From assembly GCA_013335535.1 (NCBI GenBank), contig JAAXVL010000015.1:1-64000 (forward strand): DNA of 64,000 nt, in the 5' to 3' direction. Under the pieces are notes generated by a model. It worked only from the letters and a program-made list of their open reading frames with translations, searched no databases and had not been told where the DNA came from. This DNA is from Azonexaceae bacterium (GTDB lineage: Bacteria; Pseudomonadota; Gammaproteobacteria; Burkholderiales; Rhodocyclaceae). This document shows positions 26,358-36,608 of the stretch, piece after piece (positions within the stretch are counted from its first letter, which is position 1; every line of letters starts with the position of its first letter). Both the position numbers and the translations under genes were made by a program.

Positions 26358-28079
26358 CTAAATTTCCGGACACCACACTTCTGGCGGTGCCAGCTTTTCA
26401 TAGGCGGCGTTGGCTGACAGAAAAACCTCTCCGGTCAGCGCCTTCCAGAGAAAAGACTTCATCAGCCTGTCCTGCACCGGGCCTTTGACTTCAGCCAGAT
26501 GCAACTTAACGCCGCGCTCGGCAAGATCCTGGTTGAGTTCGCCGAATACTTCAACCGCCGTGGTGTCGAGCAGGTTAACCCCACTCATCACCAACACGAG
26601 GTCGTGGGCATCTGCAATGCGTTCCAGTTCCAGGTTCAGACGCTGTTCGACAGCCCCGAGATTGCCGAAGAAAAGGCGCTCGTCAATTCGGACGAAAAGG
26701 ACGCCTGGTAGCGTCTCGACCTCGTAGCGGGCAACATTGCGAAAGTGCTCAGTACCCGGCACCCTCCCTACTACGGCAATATGCGGAACGCTGGTGCGAT
26801 ACAACAAGGTTGCCATCGACAGCACGATGCCCATGCCAATCCCCGTCTCCAAACCAAAGAGCAATACACCACCGGCGGTGCACAACAACGCCAGCGCATC
26901 CGCCCGATCGTAGGACCACGCCTGGCGAAGAGCCCGCAGATCGATCATCGAAATTGCGGCCATGATGATTGAGGCCGCCAGGACAGCCAGCGGCAGGCGC
27001 TCGAACCACTGTGCTGCACCGGCCACGACGCCGATCATGGCCAGAGCAGACAGCATGCTGGCCAGCGGTGTCTGGGCACCAGCCGCAACATTGATCGCCG
27101 AACGCGACAGTCCGCCGCCGACCGGCATGCCGCCGTAAAACCCTGCGACGACATTGGCTGCGCCAAGACCAAGCAATTCTGCATTCGGATCAATCCGCTC
27201 GCGCCGCTTGATGGCCAACGCCTGGGCCATGGTGATGCTCTGCACCATGCCGATCAGCGTCATCACAAAGGCGGGCAAGAGCAGGCGATGCACAGTATCG
27301 AAATCGGGCAAGAAAAAGCTGAAGCCGGGCAGACCCGCAACCACTGCCCCCACAACGGCTACGCCTTGCTGGCGGTCAAGATCTGATTCGATGACGACCA
27401 GCGTACCGACAATAACCACGACCAGCGGCATTACACGCACGACGAAGGCGGCCATCGCTTTGCTCAGGCCGGCACTGAGCAGCCAGCCGGCTAACGCCAA
27501 GCGAACGATGGCAAGTATGGCGAAGGCGAGCAATCCGATAACCAGGGTTGGCAGATGCACCTGCGGCAGTTTGTCAAGCAGGTCGAGCAGCAGCTCCCCG
27601 CTGTTCGACCCGTGTGGCACAACACCGGTGAGGTATTTGAGTTGGCTGATGATAATCAGCACGGCCGAGCCCGAGATGAAACCACTGATCACTGGCCGGC
27701 TAAGCAGTTGCGACAGGAAGCCCAGGCGCAACACACCACAAGCCAGCAGCATGAGACCGGAGAGCAGCGACAACGCCGCAGCAAGCATGATGTAGAGCGC
27801 CGAACCAGGCGGCGCAATCGGACTCAAGACGGAATAGGTCATGATCGCAGTGATGGCTACCGGACCAACGGCCTGCACCATGCTGCTACCAAACAGCGCG
27901 TAGGCAATCACTGGAAAGATGCTGACATACAAACCGATTTGCGGTGGCAAACCGGCCAGCAACGCGTAGGCCAGGCTCTGCGGTATGACGAGGATGGTAA
28001 CGATCAGGCCGGCAGCAATATCGGCTCCCAGCTTTTCCTTCGGGTAATGCGCCAGCCAACCCGGGATCAGCTTAGTCAT
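26358..28079 (-). CDS. SulP-family anion transporter with STAS domain
   Basis: 573 residues. About eleven to twelve membrane segments up to ~430 (with IPQSLAYALLAGLPPQIGLYVS and the GFISGSAVLI region), then a cytoplasmic STAS domain (about 440-560) with GVNLLDTTAVEVFGEL. SulP proteins carry sulfate, bicarbonate or other anions; neighbouring cysE and isc genes make sulfate tempting, but context is weak. It could be the first gene of its own transcript. Confidence 0.9.
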   Translation of the reverse strand: MTKLIPGWLAHYPKEKLGADIAAGLIVTILVIPQSLAYALLAGLPPQIGLYVSIFPVIAYALFGSSMVQAVGPVAITAIMTYSVLSPIAPPGSALYIMLAAALSLLSGLMLLACGVLRLGFLSQLLSRPVISGFISGSAVLIIISQLKYLTGVVPHGSNSGELLLDLLDKLPQVHLPTLVIGLLAFAILAIVRLALAGWLLSAGLSKAMAAFVVRVMPLVVVIVGTLVVIESDLDRQQGVAVVGAVVAGLPGFSFFLPDFDTVHRLLLPAFVMTLIGMVQSITMAQALAIKRRERIDPNAELLGLGAANVVAGFYGGMPVGGGLSRSAINVAAGAQTPLASMLSALAMIGVVAGAAQWFERLPLAVLAASIIMAAISMIDLRALRQAWSYDRADALALLCTAGGVLLFGLETGIGMGIVLSMATLLYRTSVPHIAVVGRVPGTEHFRNVARYEVETLPGVLFVRIDERLFFGNLGAVEQRLNLELERIADAHDLVLVMSGVNLLDTTAVEVFGELNQDLAERGVKLHLAEVKGPVQDRLMKSFLWKALTGEVFLSANAAYEKLAPPEVWCPEI

Positions 28080-28085
28080 GCCAGC

Positions 28086-28340
28086 TCAGATTTTCTTGAC
28101 CAATTGCCGGGCAAACGCAGCATCATTCTTGGTCACGCGTGGTACGACCTGAGGCCCTTGCGCATTCACAAAACAGACAAACTCGTCGAGCGACAGCGGC
28201 TCGGAAACGTCTTTCTCGACACCATCAACCCGCTCGCGCAAAACGAAGAGGCTGTTGCTGGTAATTACCATGACGAAATGCCGACCCGCGCTGCGTTGAT
28301 TCAGGCGAGAGACCGCAGCGGTAGCACGAGTCGAGCGCAT
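28086..28340 (-). CDS. Small protein at the end of the isc tail
   Basis: 84 residues from ATG 28340, just after the preceding gene's stop. No family recognised. MVITSNSLFVLRERVDGVEKDVSEPLSLDEFVCFVNAQ suggests a small alpha/beta domain. It ends six bases before the SulP gene start on the same strand, so it may read through into it. Confidence 0.55.
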   Translation of the reverse strand: MRSTRATAAVSRLNQRSAGRHFVMVITSNSLFVLRERVDGVEKDVSEPLSLDEFVCFVNAQGPQVVPRVTKNDAAFARQLVKKI

Positions 28341-28345
28341 TCCGG

Positions 28346-28543
28346 TTACTTGTACTTCTTGAAAACCGCCTTGGCATCCAGATGGGCGCGATCCAGCGTA
28401 CAAATCGACTCATCGTCGTCATGGCCAGTGAAAAAATCGTCGGCTTGGGCGCGCATTACCATCTTGATCGCCACTTCGTCAGCGATGTCGTATTTCTCTG
28501 TGATGAGCGTTGTTACTTCATCGAGATGTTCTTCGTAGGTCAT
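28346..28543 (-). CDS. Small acidic protein in the isc tail
   Basis: 65 residues from ATG 28543, two bases after the VF530 stop. Acidic and probably helical: MTYEEHLDEVTTLITEKYD, with HDDDES in the middle. No family recognised. Tight spacing suggests it belongs to the transcript descending from the ISC operon. Confidence 0.6.
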   Translation of the reverse strand: MTYEEHLDEVTTLITEKYDIADEVAIKMVMRAQADDFFTGHDDDESICTLDRAHLDAKAVFKKYK

Positions 28544-28545
28544 GG

Positions 28546-28764
28546 TTAATCGTATTTCATGGAAACATAAAGTGCCTCCACCTTGGCCCGCGCCCACGGG
28601 GTTCGGCGCAGAAACTTCAGGCTGGAGGAGATGCTAGGGTCTTGTGTAAAGCAACGAATGTCGATCAACTGCCCTAGCGACTCCCAACCGTAACACGCTA
28701 CCAGTTCGGTGACGACATGTTCGAGAGTGACACCATGCAACGGATTGTTTGGCTGATCTTTCAT
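28546..28764 (-). CDS. VF530-family DNA-binding protein (DUF2132)
   Basis: 72 residues. [54 protein letters not shown] follow the VF530 family of Vibrio, described as small DNA-binding proteins of unknown role. ATG overlaps the stop of the cysteine-cluster gene (ATGA). Confidence 0.85.
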   Translation of the reverse strand: MKDQPNNPLHGVTLEHVVTELVACYGWESLGQLIDIRCFTQDPSISSSLKFLRRTPWARAKVEALYVSMKYD

Positions 28765-29102
28765 GAGCTTATCGGTGCTGCAATCAACAAAATGGGATGA
28801 TTTTGGGCGTAAAGACTGCGCTCGACCAGGCAGTCACTATCGCCCATTTCGTAATCCCGGCATAGTCCGGGCCTCCGCTCATAGATTGTGCAACGCATGG
28901 TGTCGCGATCTAGCGCCGCACACCAGCCATCCTCAAGGCGACGCATCACCTCGCCGCCCCAGTCGTCCACTTTTGTCAGTCGACGAGGTGCGTCATCGTC
29001 GCCCATCAGCATCACTTCAAGCCGGCAGCAGCAAGCCTGACAGTCGTCACACGTAACCGTTTGGAGATCAGCAGAAATAATTACGCGACCTCGTCGATCC
29101 AC
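28761..29102 (-). CDS. YkgJ-family cysteine-cluster protein (UPF0153)
   Basis: About 113 residues from GTG 29102; TTG 29138 is an alternative start and both lie inside iscX. The cluster [10 protein letters not shown] at the N-terminus, later [24 protein letters not shown], is the YkgJ pattern, thought to bind zinc or iron-sulfur. Placement directly behind iscX, overlapping it, suggests a link to iron-sulfur metabolism, but function is unknown. Confidence 0.8.
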   Translation of the reverse strand: MDRRGRVIISADLQTVTCDDCQACCCRLEVMLMGDDDAPRRLTKVDDWGGEVMRRLEDGWCAALDRDTMRCTIYERRPGLCRDYEMGDSDCLVERSLYAQNHPILLIAAPISS

Positions 29103-29275
29103 GCCTGCTGAATCGCTTCGAGTATCTTTTCGCCGCAATGCTTGGGGTCGTCATTGAATTCGGGCAAGGCCATGACCCAGTCGCGCAGATCGACAAAGTT
29201 GATCTTCAGCGGATCTTTATCAGGATGCGTTTCGCTCAATTCGATGGCGATATCGTTGATGTCGGTCCATTTCAT
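29081..29275 (-). CDS. iscX: Fe-S assembly protein IscX
   Basis: 64 residues from ATG 29275. [37 protein letters not shown] and the closing [12 protein letters not shown] match IscX (YfhJ), an acidic protein that binds IscS and iron and modulates cluster assembly. The ATG overlaps the fdx stop (ATGA). Confidence 0.95.
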   Translation of the reverse strand: MKWTDINDIAIELSETHPDKDPLKINFVDLRDWVMALPEFNDDPKHCGEKILEAIQQAWIDEVA

Positions 29276-29616
29276 TTGCGATGCCCCTCCTTCGCCATGT
29301 TGATGCTGTATTTCGGAATTTCGACCGTTAACGGCGTTGACCGTACAATCGCCTGGCAACCAAGGCGGGAATTGGGTTCCAGCCCCCAAGCCTTGTCGAG
29401 CAGGTCTTCCTCGATATCTTCAGCCGGCTCCAGCGAATTGAAACCCTCGCGCACAATCACGTGGCATGTCGTGCACGCACAAGACATTTCACAGGCATGG
29501 TCGAGTTCGATTTCGTTGGCCAGCAGATTCTCGCAGATCGACTTCCCTTCTTCCGCCTCAATCACTGCGCCATCCGGGCATAGTTCAAGATGCGGCAGAA
29601 CGATCAGTTGCGTCAT
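29272..29616 (-). CDS. fdx: ISC-type [2Fe-2S] ferredoxin
   Basis: 114 residues. Cluster ligands C42, C48, C51 and C87, the same numbers as E. coli Fdx, plus the extra C46. It supplies electrons for Fe-S assembly on IscU. The ATG overlaps the hscA stop and its own stop overlaps iscX. Confidence 0.96.
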   Translation of the reverse strand: MTQLIVLPHLELCPDGAVIEAEEGKSICENLLANEIELDHACEMSCACTTCHVIVREGFNSLEPAEDIEEDLLDKAWGLEPNSRLGCQAIVRSTPLTVEIPKYSINMAKEGHRK

Positions 29617-31493
29617 GCATCTTCTCCCATTTTGATGTCGTCCACATTACGACCGGACAACACTTTCTTGATACTTTGGTCCATACGGCGATGGGCAAAG
29701 GCCTGCGTTTCGAAACCAAGATCGTCCATGGCGATATTGATCAGACGGCGGTTATCCCCCGCGATGGTTTCACGCAATTTGGTGATGGTCGAGACAATTT
29801 TGGCAGTCTCAGCCTCATTCAACAAATGCGGATCTTCGGCCATCGCGGCTTCGGTAGCCTCGATCATCCGCTGCGCCTCGACCTGCGCCTCCTTGAGGGC
29901 ACGGCTAATTGCATCGTCCTTGGCGTGCTCCATCGAATCCTTGAGCATGCCGGCGATCTCGTCATCAGTCAGGCCGTAGGACGGCTTGACAGTGACACTG
30001 GACTCGACACCGGTCGTTTGCTCACGAGCAGCGACTGACAATAATCCGTCTGCATCAACCTGAAAAGTGACGCGAATGCGCGCCGCGCCGGCCACCATCG
30101 GCGGAATGCCACGCAGCTCGAAACGCGCCAGCGAACGGCAGTCGCTGACCAGCTCACGCTCACCTTGCACGACATGGATAGCCATCGCCGTCTGGCCATC
30201 CTTGAATGTGGTGAACTCCTGGCCCCGTGCCGTGGGAATGGTGGAATTGCGCGGAATCACCTTTTCGGTCAGACCACCCATGGTTTCCAGGCCAAGCGAC
30301 AGCGGAATGACGTCCAGAAGTAACCAGTCGTCCTTGCCTGTCTTGTTGCCGACCAGCAGGTTGGCTTGAGTTGCCGCGCCGAGGGCAACAACCTTGTCCG
30401 GGTCAAGATTGGTCAGCGGGTCCTGGCGAAAGAAATCGCCGACAGCCTTCTGGACTTGCGGCATACGTGTCGAACCGCCGACCATGACGACGCCCTTGAC
30501 GTCCTCAACGCGCAAGCCTGCATCACGAAGGGCCTTCTTCACTGGCTGCAGCGTCTTGGAGATCAGCGTCTGAGCAATCGCTGCGAAAGTTGGAACATCG
30601 AGCTTGATGTCGACCATTTCACCAGATGTCAGGCGAACCGTGATCTGCGCTTCCGGATTGTTGGTCAGGTATTCCTTGGCCTCGCGGCAGCGCATCATCA
30701 AATGACGGCCATCCTCCGGCGACAGCGGTTGCAGCTTGGCTTGTTCGATGACCCAACAGAAAATGCGGTGGTCGAAATCATCACCACCGAGCGCCGAATC
30801 GCCGCCAGTGGACATAACTTCGAAAACGCCCTTGGTCAGCTTGAGAATGGAAATATCGAAAGTGCCACCGCCGAGGTCATATACCGCATAGACGCCTTCC
30901 GCCGCATTATCCAGACCATAGGCAATGGCCGCTGCCGTCGGCTCATTGAGCAGGCGCAGGACATTGAGGCCAGCCAGGCGCGCTGCATCCTTGGTGGCCT
31001 GACGTTGCGCATCGTCAAAATAGGCTGGTACGGTAATCACCGCGCCGACCAAGTCTCCACCAAGCGCCATTTCTGCGCGTTGCTTGAGGCTTTTCAGGAC
31101 TTCAGCCGAGACTTCGACCGGACTTTTAATTCCTGCAATCGTCTTTACCTTGACCATGCCAGGCGCTTCGACAAAGTCATAAGGCATCGACTCGACGTGG
31201 GCAATATCCTTGAGCCCGCGTCCCATGAAGCGTTTGACCGAAACAATGGTGTTGTGCGGATCGATAGCTTGTTTGGTCTGGGCGTCGTAACCGACTTCCG
31301 TACTGTTGTCGGCGTGGTAACGCACCACAGACGGCAACAACGGGCGCCCCTGCTCATCGTTAAGGCAGACGGCCATACCGCTGCGAACCGTGGCAACCAG
31401 CGAGTTGGTTGTGCCAAGATCAATACCGATGGCGAGCTTGTGTTCATGAGGGGCGGCCGACTCACCAGGCTCGGCAATTTGAAACAGGGCCAT
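29613..31493 (-). CDS. hscA: Fe-S assembly chaperone HscA
   Basis: 626 residues, an Hsp70 relative dedicated to IscU. ATPase domain opens [15 protein letters not shown], then [22 protein letters not shown] and [15 protein letters not shown]; the substrate-binding domain starts near 395 ([14 protein letters not shown]). It releases clusters from IscU with HscB by binding the LPPVK motif of IscU, which is present here. It starts two bases after hscB ends. Confidence 0.97.
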   Translation of the reverse strand: MALFQIAEPGESAAPHEHKLAIGIDLGTTNSLVATVRSGMAVCLNDEQGRPLLPSVVRYHADNSTEVGYDAQTKQAIDPHNTIVSVKRFMGRGLKDIAHVESMPYDFVEAPGMVKVKTIAGIKSPVEVSAEVLKSLKQRAEMALGGDLVGAVITVPAYFDDAQRQATKDAARLAGLNVLRLLNEPTAAAIAYGLDNAAEGVYAVYDLGGGTFDISILKLTKGVFEVMSTGGDSALGGDDFDHRIFCWVIEQAKLQPLSPEDGRHLMMRCREAKEYLTNNPEAQITVRLTSGEMVDIKLDVPTFAAIAQTLISKTLQPVKKALRDAGLRVEDVKGVVMVGGSTRMPQVQKAVGDFFRQDPLTNLDPDKVVALGAATQANLLVGNKTGKDDWLLLDVIPLSLGLETMGGLTEKVIPRNSTIPTARGQEFTTFKDGQTAMAIHVVQGERELVSDCRSLARFELRGIPPMVAGAARIRVTFQVDADGLLSVAAREQTTGVESSVTVKPSYGLTDDEIAGMLKDSMEHAKDDAISRALKEAQVEAQRMIEATEAAMAEDPHLLNEAETAKIVSTITKLRETIAGDNRRLINIAMDDLGFETQAFAHRRMDQSIKKVLSGRNVDDIKMGEDA

Positions 31494-31495
31494 TT

Positions 31496-32020
31496 TTATT
31501 CTTCCAGCGACGCCAGCGCGTCGTCGATTTCGTACAAAAGTTTTTCCAGGAACATCAGACGACGGACCCGATCCGTGGCCAGCGCGTGCTCACCTTGCTC
31601 GAATAGTCCGCCAAGTTCTTCATAACGCGCATTGATATCGCCACGCAAACGGTTGTGCAGGCGCTCCAGTTCGTGATGATCACCACCGTCGCGAGCCTCC
31701 ATGACGGCTTCGCGCCACTCCATCTGCTCCATCAGAAAATCGGTGGGCATGGCAGTATTGCTTTCTGCCTGAATGTCATACCCAGCCAGATGAAGCATGT
31801 ATTTCGCTCGTTCCAACGGCTTCTTCAGCGTCTGGTAGGCCTCGTTGGCATGGGTAGCCCACTGCATCGAGAGGCGGCGCTCCGCATCACCAGCGTTGGC
31901 AAACCTGTCCGGATGAACTTGCGCCTGAATATCGCGATAGCGGGAATCGAGGTCAGACAAATCGAGCCGGAAGCCCGGATTCAACCCAAACAGGGAGAAA
32001 TGGTCGGCTCTGAAATCCAT
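31496..32020 (-). CDS. hscB: Co-chaperone HscB
   Basis: 174 residues. J-domain with HPD at VHPDRF (about 36-38) and a C-terminal helical bundle that holds IscU. The start ATG shares one base with the iscA stop (TGATG). Confidence 0.95.
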   Translation of the reverse strand: MDFRADHFSLFGLNPGFRLDLSDLDSRYRDIQAQVHPDRFANAGDAERRLSMQWATHANEAYQTLKKPLERAKYMLHLAGYDIQAESNTAMPTDFLMEQMEWREAVMEARDGGDHHELERLHNRLRGDINARYEELGGLFEQGEHALATDRVRRLMFLEKLLYEIDDALASLEE

Positions 32021-32343
32021 CAGACGTTAAACGATTCGCCGCAACCGCACTGATCCTTGACGTTCGGATTGTTGAACTTGAAGCCTTCGTTCAAACCCTC
32101 ACGAGCGAAATCCAATTCCATTCCATCCAGATAAGGCAGGCTCTTGGCATCGACAATGACCTTTACCCCATTGTGTTCGAAGACCAGATCATCGGGATTC
32201 ACCTCGTCGACAAATTCCAGCTTGTACGCCATGCCGGAACAGCCGCTGGTCCGTACGCCAAGGCGCAGACCAATACCTTTGCCGCGCTTCGCCAGAAAGT
32301 TGGCAACGTGCGTTGCCGCCTTATCGCTCAAGGTGACGCCCAT
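32020..32343 (-). CDS. iscA: Fe-S carrier IscA
   Basis: 107 residues. The three conserved cysteines are present: C35 in [10 protein letters not shown] and the CGCG pair at 99 and 101. A-type carrier receiving clusters from IscU. Two bases separate it from the end of iscU. Confidence 0.95.
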   Translation of the reverse strand: MGVTLSDKAATHVANFLAKRGKGIGLRLGVRTSGCSGMAYKLEFVDEVNPDDLVFEHNGVKVIVDAKSLPYLDGMELDFAREGLNEGFKFNNPNVKDQCGCGESFNV

Positions 32344-32345
32344 GC

Positions 32346-32729
32346 TTATTCTCCGTGCTTTTTCTTGTAATCGGCCACAGCTGCCTTGATGGCATCTTCA
32401 GCCAGAATCGAACAATGAATTTTAACCGGCGGCAAGGCCAACTCTTCGGCAATTTCCGTGTTTTTGATCGACAAGGCCTGATCGACCGTCTTGCCCTTAA
32501 CCCACTCGGTCACCAAAGAAGACGACGCAATGGCTGAACCACATCCGTATGTCTTGAACTTCGCATCCTCAATGACACCAGACTTGTTGACCTTAATCTG
32601 CAGCTTCATCACGTCACCGCAGGCCGGCGCACCAACCATGCCCGTACCGACGTCATCATCCTCTTTGCCGAAGGACCCAACATTCCGTGGATTTTCATAA
32701 TGATCAATGACTTTAATGCTATAGCTCAT
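32346..32729 (-). CDS. iscU: Fe-S scaffold IscU
   Basis: 127 residues. Cluster ligands C37, C63 and C106 and the HscA-binding LPPVK at 99-103, numbered as in E. coli. Clusters are built here from sulfur supplied by IscS. Confidence 0.97.
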   Translation of the reverse strand: MSYSIKVIDHYENPRNVGSFGKEDDDVGTGMVGAPACGDVMKLQIKVNKSGVIEDAKFKTYGCGSAIASSSLVTEWVKGKTVDQALSIKNTEIAEELALPPVKIHCSILAEDAIKAAVADYKKKHGE

Positions 32730-32750
32730 GCTGTTTCTCCTTGATTTTCT

Positions 32751-33962
32751 TTAGTGTGCCGCCCACTGAACGGTGCTGAGATCAATCCCGTCCTTGAACA
32801 TTTCCCACAGCGGAGAAAGCTCACGTAATTTACCAACTTTCGTATGCAACAATTTGATTGCATATTCAATTTCTTCGTCAGTCGTGAAGCGACCAATGCT
32901 GAAACGGATAGAACTATGCGCCAGTTCATCGTCGCGCCCCAGGGCGCGCAAAACGTATGAAGGCTCCAAGCTGGCAGAGGTACAGGCCGAGCCGGAAGAT
33001 ACTGCTAAATCCTTGATCGCCATGATCATCGACTCACCTTCGACATACGCGAAGCTGATATTCAGATTGTGCGCGACCCGCTGCGTCAGATCACCATTGA
33101 CGAAGGTTTCTTCGATGTCTTGTAGCCCCTTGAGCAGTTTGTCGCGCAAGGCGCCGATACGCTTATTCTCTTCGGCCATCTCTTCCTTGGCCAGACGAAA
33201 AGCTTCACCCATACCAACGATCTGATGTGTTGCCAGCGTACCGGAACGGAAACCGCGCTCATGACCACCGCCATGCATCTGCGCCTCAAGACGCACGCGC
33301 GGCTTGCGACGCACATAAAGCGCGCCAATCCCCTTTGGGCCATAGGTCTTGTGGGCCGAGAAACTCATGAGGTCGACTTTGAGCTTGTTCAGGTCGATAT
33401 CTACCTTGCCGGTGGCCTGCGCCGCATCAACGTGGAATATAACGCCCTTCTCACGACAGATTTCGCCCAGCTCGGCAATCGGCTGAATCACGCCGACCTC
33501 GTTATTGACGTACATCACCGAGGCAAGCACGGTATCCGGACGAATGGCCGCCTTAAAGGTTTCAAGGTCAAGCAGGCCATCCTCTTTGACATCAAGATAG
33601 GTTGCCTCGAACCCCTGGCGCTCCATTTCACGCACGGTGTCAAGCACAGCTTTATGCTCGGTCTTTACCGTGATGATGTGCTTACCCTTGGTTCCAGCAT
33701 AGAAATTGGCCGCCCCCTTGATGGCGAGATTATTGGACTCGGTGGCACCTGAGGTCCAGACGATTTCCTTGGGGTCAGCATTGACCAGGGCGGCCACCTG
33801 CTCACGAGCTTCTTCAACCGCCGCATCGGCCACCCAGCCAAAACTATGCGAACGCGAGGCCGGATTGCCAAAATGTTCACATAGGTAGGGAATCATTTTT
33901 TCGGCGACGCGTGGGTCGACCGGGGTGGTTGCCGAGTAATCCAGGTAAATGGGGAGTTTCAT
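32751..33962 (-). CDS. iscS: Cysteine desulfurase IscS
   Basis: 403 residues from ATG 33962 ([23 protein letters not shown], identical in layout to E. coli IscS); ATG 33968 would add two residues. PLP lysine in [14 protein letters not shown]; active cysteine in [21 protein letters not shown]. It provides sulfur to IscU and for tRNA thiolation. A second desulfurase lies 41 bases upstream. Confidence 0.97.
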   Translation of the reverse strand: MKLPIYLDYSATTPVDPRVAEKMIPYLCEHFGNPASRSHSFGWVADAAVEEAREQVAALVNADPKEIVWTSGATESNNLAIKGAANFYAGTKGKHIITVKTEHKAVLDTVREMERQGFEATYLDVKEDGLLDLETFKAAIRPDTVLASVMYVNNEVGVIQPIAELGEICREKGVIFHVDAAQATGKVDIDLNKLKVDLMSFSAHKTYGPKGIGALYVRRKPRVRLEAQMHGGGHERGFRSGTLATHQIVGMGEAFRLAKEEMAEENKRIGALRDKLLKGLQDIEETFVNGDLTQRVAHNLNISFAYVEGESMIMAIKDLAVSSGSACTSASLEPSYVLRALGRDDELAHSSIRFSIGRFTTDEEIEYAIKLLHTKVGKLRELSPLWEMFKDGIDLSTVQWAAH

Positions 33963-34003
33963 CGTCATTCTCGCTAAGTCGGGTTGTTCAGACAGCTCGT
34001 TAA

Positions 34004-35158
34004 TCAACTGACGGCTGTCAGTCCCTGCAGGCGTCCGACTGTCACCCGCAAGGCGTTGATAAATTGTTCAATCTCGGCGTCCGTATTGCCAGCCCCCAGG
34101 CTTATCCGCACTGCTCCGCGGGCTATTTCAGGGGCGATGCCCATGGCACGCAGGACATGCGACGACTCTGGATTGGCACTGGAACATGCCGCGCCACTAG
34201 CCACAGCAAAACCTTCCCGATCCAGCTTGCCGACCAATGTTTCGCCATCAATATTCGGAAAGGCGAAATAGCTGGTATTCGGCAAACGCTTCACGTCCGA
34301 CGCAAATATTCTGGCACCCAACATTGTCAGCCCAGCTTCCAGCTTCGCCTGCATGGCTCGCATACGAACCGATAGTTCGGCAACGCGCGACGCAGCAAGT
34401 TCCGCAGCAACACCAAAACCAACTATTGCCGGCACATTTTCGGTACCCGAACGTAGCCCGCGCTCATGCCCGCCTCCTGCAATCAATGGCTGCAACTCGA
34501 CACGTTTATCGAGAACAATTGCAGCAACCCCCTTCGGCCCACCCGCCTTGTGCGCAGACAAGGTCATCGCATGGACACCGGCGGCGTTGAAGGCACGAAA
34601 ATCAATAGGCAGTTTGCCCAAACCCTGCACAGCATCGCAATGAAACCACCCCCCCGTGCTGTTGGCGGCATTCGCCAGTGCAGCAATATCCTGAATGGCG
34701 CCAGTTTCATTGTTGGCGAGCATGACCGACAGCAGCTTCGGCTTATCGAGCAAAACCTCGGCATAAGCATCGATTTTTACCCTTCCATCACCATCAACTG
34801 GGAGACACCTGAACTCCCAGCCTTGCTTTGCCAATTGAGCTGCCGGCCTGAATACACAGAGATGCTCTATTGCACTAACGGCAAGTATGCCGGGCTTGAG
34901 GCTGGCGGCAGCCCCTTTCAGGAACAGGTTGTTGGCTTCGCTGCCCCCGCTGGTAAAAACCACCTCTGTGGGGTGCGCATTGACTGCCGCAGCAACTTTC
35001 TGACGCGCCTCATCGATAGCCTGTCGGGCCTGCCGACCGTATTCGTGACGGCTCGACGCATTGCCATACTGGCTTTCCAGCCAGGGCAACATTGCAGCGA
35101 GCGCCGCTGAATCAAGTGGCGTTGTGGCATTGTGGTCAAGGTAGACGGGGCGAGACAT
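34004..35158 (-). CDS. Second cysteine desulfurase, NifS/IscS-like
   Basis: 384 residues. Same family as Isc[27 protein letters not shown] lysine in [14 protein letters not shown], active cysteine in [21 protein letters not shown]. It diverges clearly from the iscS next to it, being nearer the NifS/SufS-independent group in loop length. It sits between iscR and iscS, so it is under the same control. Whether it feeds IscU or a separate acceptor is not shown by sequence. Confidence 0.93.
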   Translation of the reverse strand: MSRPVYLDHNATTPLDSAALAAMLPWLESQYGNASSRHEYGRQARQAIDEARQKVAAAVNAHPTEVVFTSGGSEANNLFLKGAAASLKPGILAVSAIEHLCVFRPAAQLAKQGWEFRCLPVDGDGRVKIDAYAEVLLDKPKLLSVMLANNETGAIQDIAALANAANSTGGWFHCDAVQGLGKLPIDFRAFNAAGVHAMTLSAHKAGGPKGVAAIVLDKRVELQPLIAGGGHERGLRSGTENVPAIVGFGVAAELAASRVAELSVRMRAMQAKLEAGLTMLGARIFASDVKRLPNTSYFAFPNIDGETLVGKLDREGFAVASGAACSSANPESSHVLRAMGIAPEIARGAVRISLGAGNTDAEIEQFINALRVTVGRLQGLTAVS

Positions 35159-35166
35159 GGTTACGC

Positions 35167-35667
35167 TCAGACGACAGCCGGCACCTTGTCGCGGCCGCTA
35201 CGAGCCCTAGGCTGGGGACCAAGGCGCTTGTCCTCAAGCACTATCGCTCCCACGTCACGCTTTGCTTTTTCGCGTCCGACAAGCTCGGCGAGGGTGACCG
35301 AAGCAAGGTAGTCGAACATTTTTGCATTCAGCGTCGACCACAAATCGTGGGTCATACAACGATGTTCGTCGTGACAGTTCTCGCGCCCCCCGCATTGAGT
35401 AGCATCAAGCTGTTCATCAACGGCACGAATGATGTCAGCCACTGCAACCTGGTCGAATGGCCGAGCGATGCAATAACCGCCACCGGGACCGCGTACGCTA
35501 TCGACCAGCTTGTGGCGGCGCAATTTGCCAAATAGTTGTTCCAAATAGGACAAAGAAATCTTCTGACGCTCACTGATGCTAGCCAACGCTACGGGGCCTT
35601 CCTCACCACGCATGGCAAGATCCATCATAGCCGTCACGGCGAAACGTCCTTTGGTGGTCAAACGCAT
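35167..35667 (-). CDS. iscR: Fe-S-sensing regulator IscR
   Basis: 166 residues, Rrf2 family. Winged helix at the N-terminus (MRLTTKGRFAVTAMMDLA), cluster ligands C92, C98, C104 and H107, numbered as in E. coli. The [2Fe-2S] form represses the isc operon. Two type-1-like IscR boxes overlap its promoter, so self-repression is expected. Confidence 0.97.
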   Translation of the reverse strand: MRLTTKGRFAVTAMMDLAMRGEEGPVALASISERQKISLSYLEQLFGKLRRHKLVDSVRGPGGGYCIARPFDQVAVADIIRAVDEQLDATQCGGRENCHDEHRCMTHDLWSTLNAKMFDYLASVTLAELVGREKAKRDVGAIVLEDKRLGPQPRARSGRDKVPAVV

Positions 35668-35682
35668 TTCAAACCCCTGTCA

Positions 35683-35707
35683 ATAACCTAGTACCTTGGT
35701 CAACTAT
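35683..35707 (-). promoter_or_regulatory. IscR type-1-like binding site, downstream copy
   Basis: On the minus strand ATAGTTGACCAAGG, then TACTAGGTTAT. This fits the 25-bp type-1 pattern (ATA..YYGACT-W3-AGTC..TAT) with few mismatches. It starts at the -10 box and lies 16-40 bases ahead of iscR. Confidence 0.8.
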
Positions 35708-35732
35708 ATCCAATCCAGACAAAATTAGTCAA
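35703..35732 (-). promoter_or_regulatory. iscR promoter
   Basis: On the minus strand -35 TTGACT (35732-35727), an 18-base spacer, -10 TATAGT (35708-35703). Both boxes are embedded in the two IscR sites. The -35 uses the last codons and stop of cysE. Confidence 0.75.
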
Positions 35733-35736
35733 CTAT
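35712..35736 (-). promoter_or_regulatory. IscR type-1-like binding site, upstream copy
   Basis: On the minus strand ATAGTTGACTAATTT, then TGTCTGGATT. It shares ATAGTTGAC with the downstream site, 29 bases away, and contains the -35 box. It overlaps the cysE stop. Confidence 0.75.
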
Positions 35737-36480
35737 TTTACTCAGGTATTTCGGATCAAAGGCATCGGACTGCTCTACCTCCTGATCACACTTGACACCT
35801 TGCGCATCAAGCTCCTTGACCAAGGAAGCCAAACGCCGGTCAGTCTCCGCTGCATGATCAAGCAAGGCATGAATTGCTTTAGCCAACGGATCATCTTGAT
35901 CCCGAGCCACGGCATAGGCAGAGAAGCCCAATTTTTCGGCTTGCGCCTCGCGCTGGCGGCTTTGTTCCGTATTGTCGAGAATCCTTGCCGGATTGCCGAC
36001 GGCAGTGGCCCCGGCAGGCAGCGGCTTGGTAACAACTGCATTTGATCCAATTTTGGCACCAGCACCAATGATGATCGGCCCAAGCACCTTAGCACCCGCA
36101 CCAACAACCACCCCATTTTCCAAGGTCGGGTGACGCTTTCCCTTATTCCACGAAGTACCACCAAGTGTGACACCATGGTAAAGCGTGACGTCATCTCCAA
36201 TCACCGCCGTTTCGCCAATGACAACACCCATACCGTGATCTATGAAGAAGCGGCGGCCGATAGTTGCGCCTGGATGTATTTCAACACCCGTCAGCATTCG
36301 TGACAGGTGGGCCGTGAATCGCCCCAGCCAGCGCAAGCGATGGCCCCATAGCCAATGAGCCAGGCGATGCATGATCAGGGCGTGAATACCCGGGTAACAG
36401 GTAAGCACCTCCCAGAATGAGCGAGCGGCCGGATCGCGGTCAAAGACCGCACGGATGTCCTCACGCAGATACCGGAACAT
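35725..36480 (-). CDS. cysE: Serine O-acetyltransferase CysE
   Basis: 251 residues. It makes O-acetylserine for cysteine synthesis. N-terminal helical domain then left-handed beta-helix hexapeptide repeats ([34 protein letters not shown], then [20 protein letters not shown]). The C-terminal tail after about residue 170 is long. Its last codons hold an IscR box and the iscR -35. Genes for cysteine supply and cysteine-derived sulfur use thus sit head to tail. Confidence 0.95.
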   Translation of the reverse strand: MFRYLREDIRAVFDRDPAARSFWEVLTCYPGIHALIMHRLAHWLWGHRLRWLGRFTAHLSRMLTGVEIHPGATIGRRFFIDHGMGVVIGETAVIGDDVTLYHGVTLGGTSWNKGKRHPTLENGVVVGAGAKVLGPIIIGAGAKIGSNAVVTKPLPAGATAVGNPARILDNTEQSRQREAQAEKLGFSAYAVARDQDDPLAKAIHALLDHAAETDRRLASLVKELDAQGVKCDQEVEQSDAFDPKYLSKIVD

Positions 36481-36608
36481 GAAACCTAATCTCCCTGTTG
36501 TTTGGAGGGCGATTTTAGAATACTCGACTGAATTTGTCAGCTATTTTCCCGCAGGTAGCGCACTGTTAAAGTTTATAATTTGGTGCTTACCGCGAATTAT
36601 TCGTACCA

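Noticed and set aside
29326..29352. GCGTTGACCGTAC in fdx resembles the repeat core
   Set aside because: Only about nine bases match, with no A/T-tract half; likely chance.
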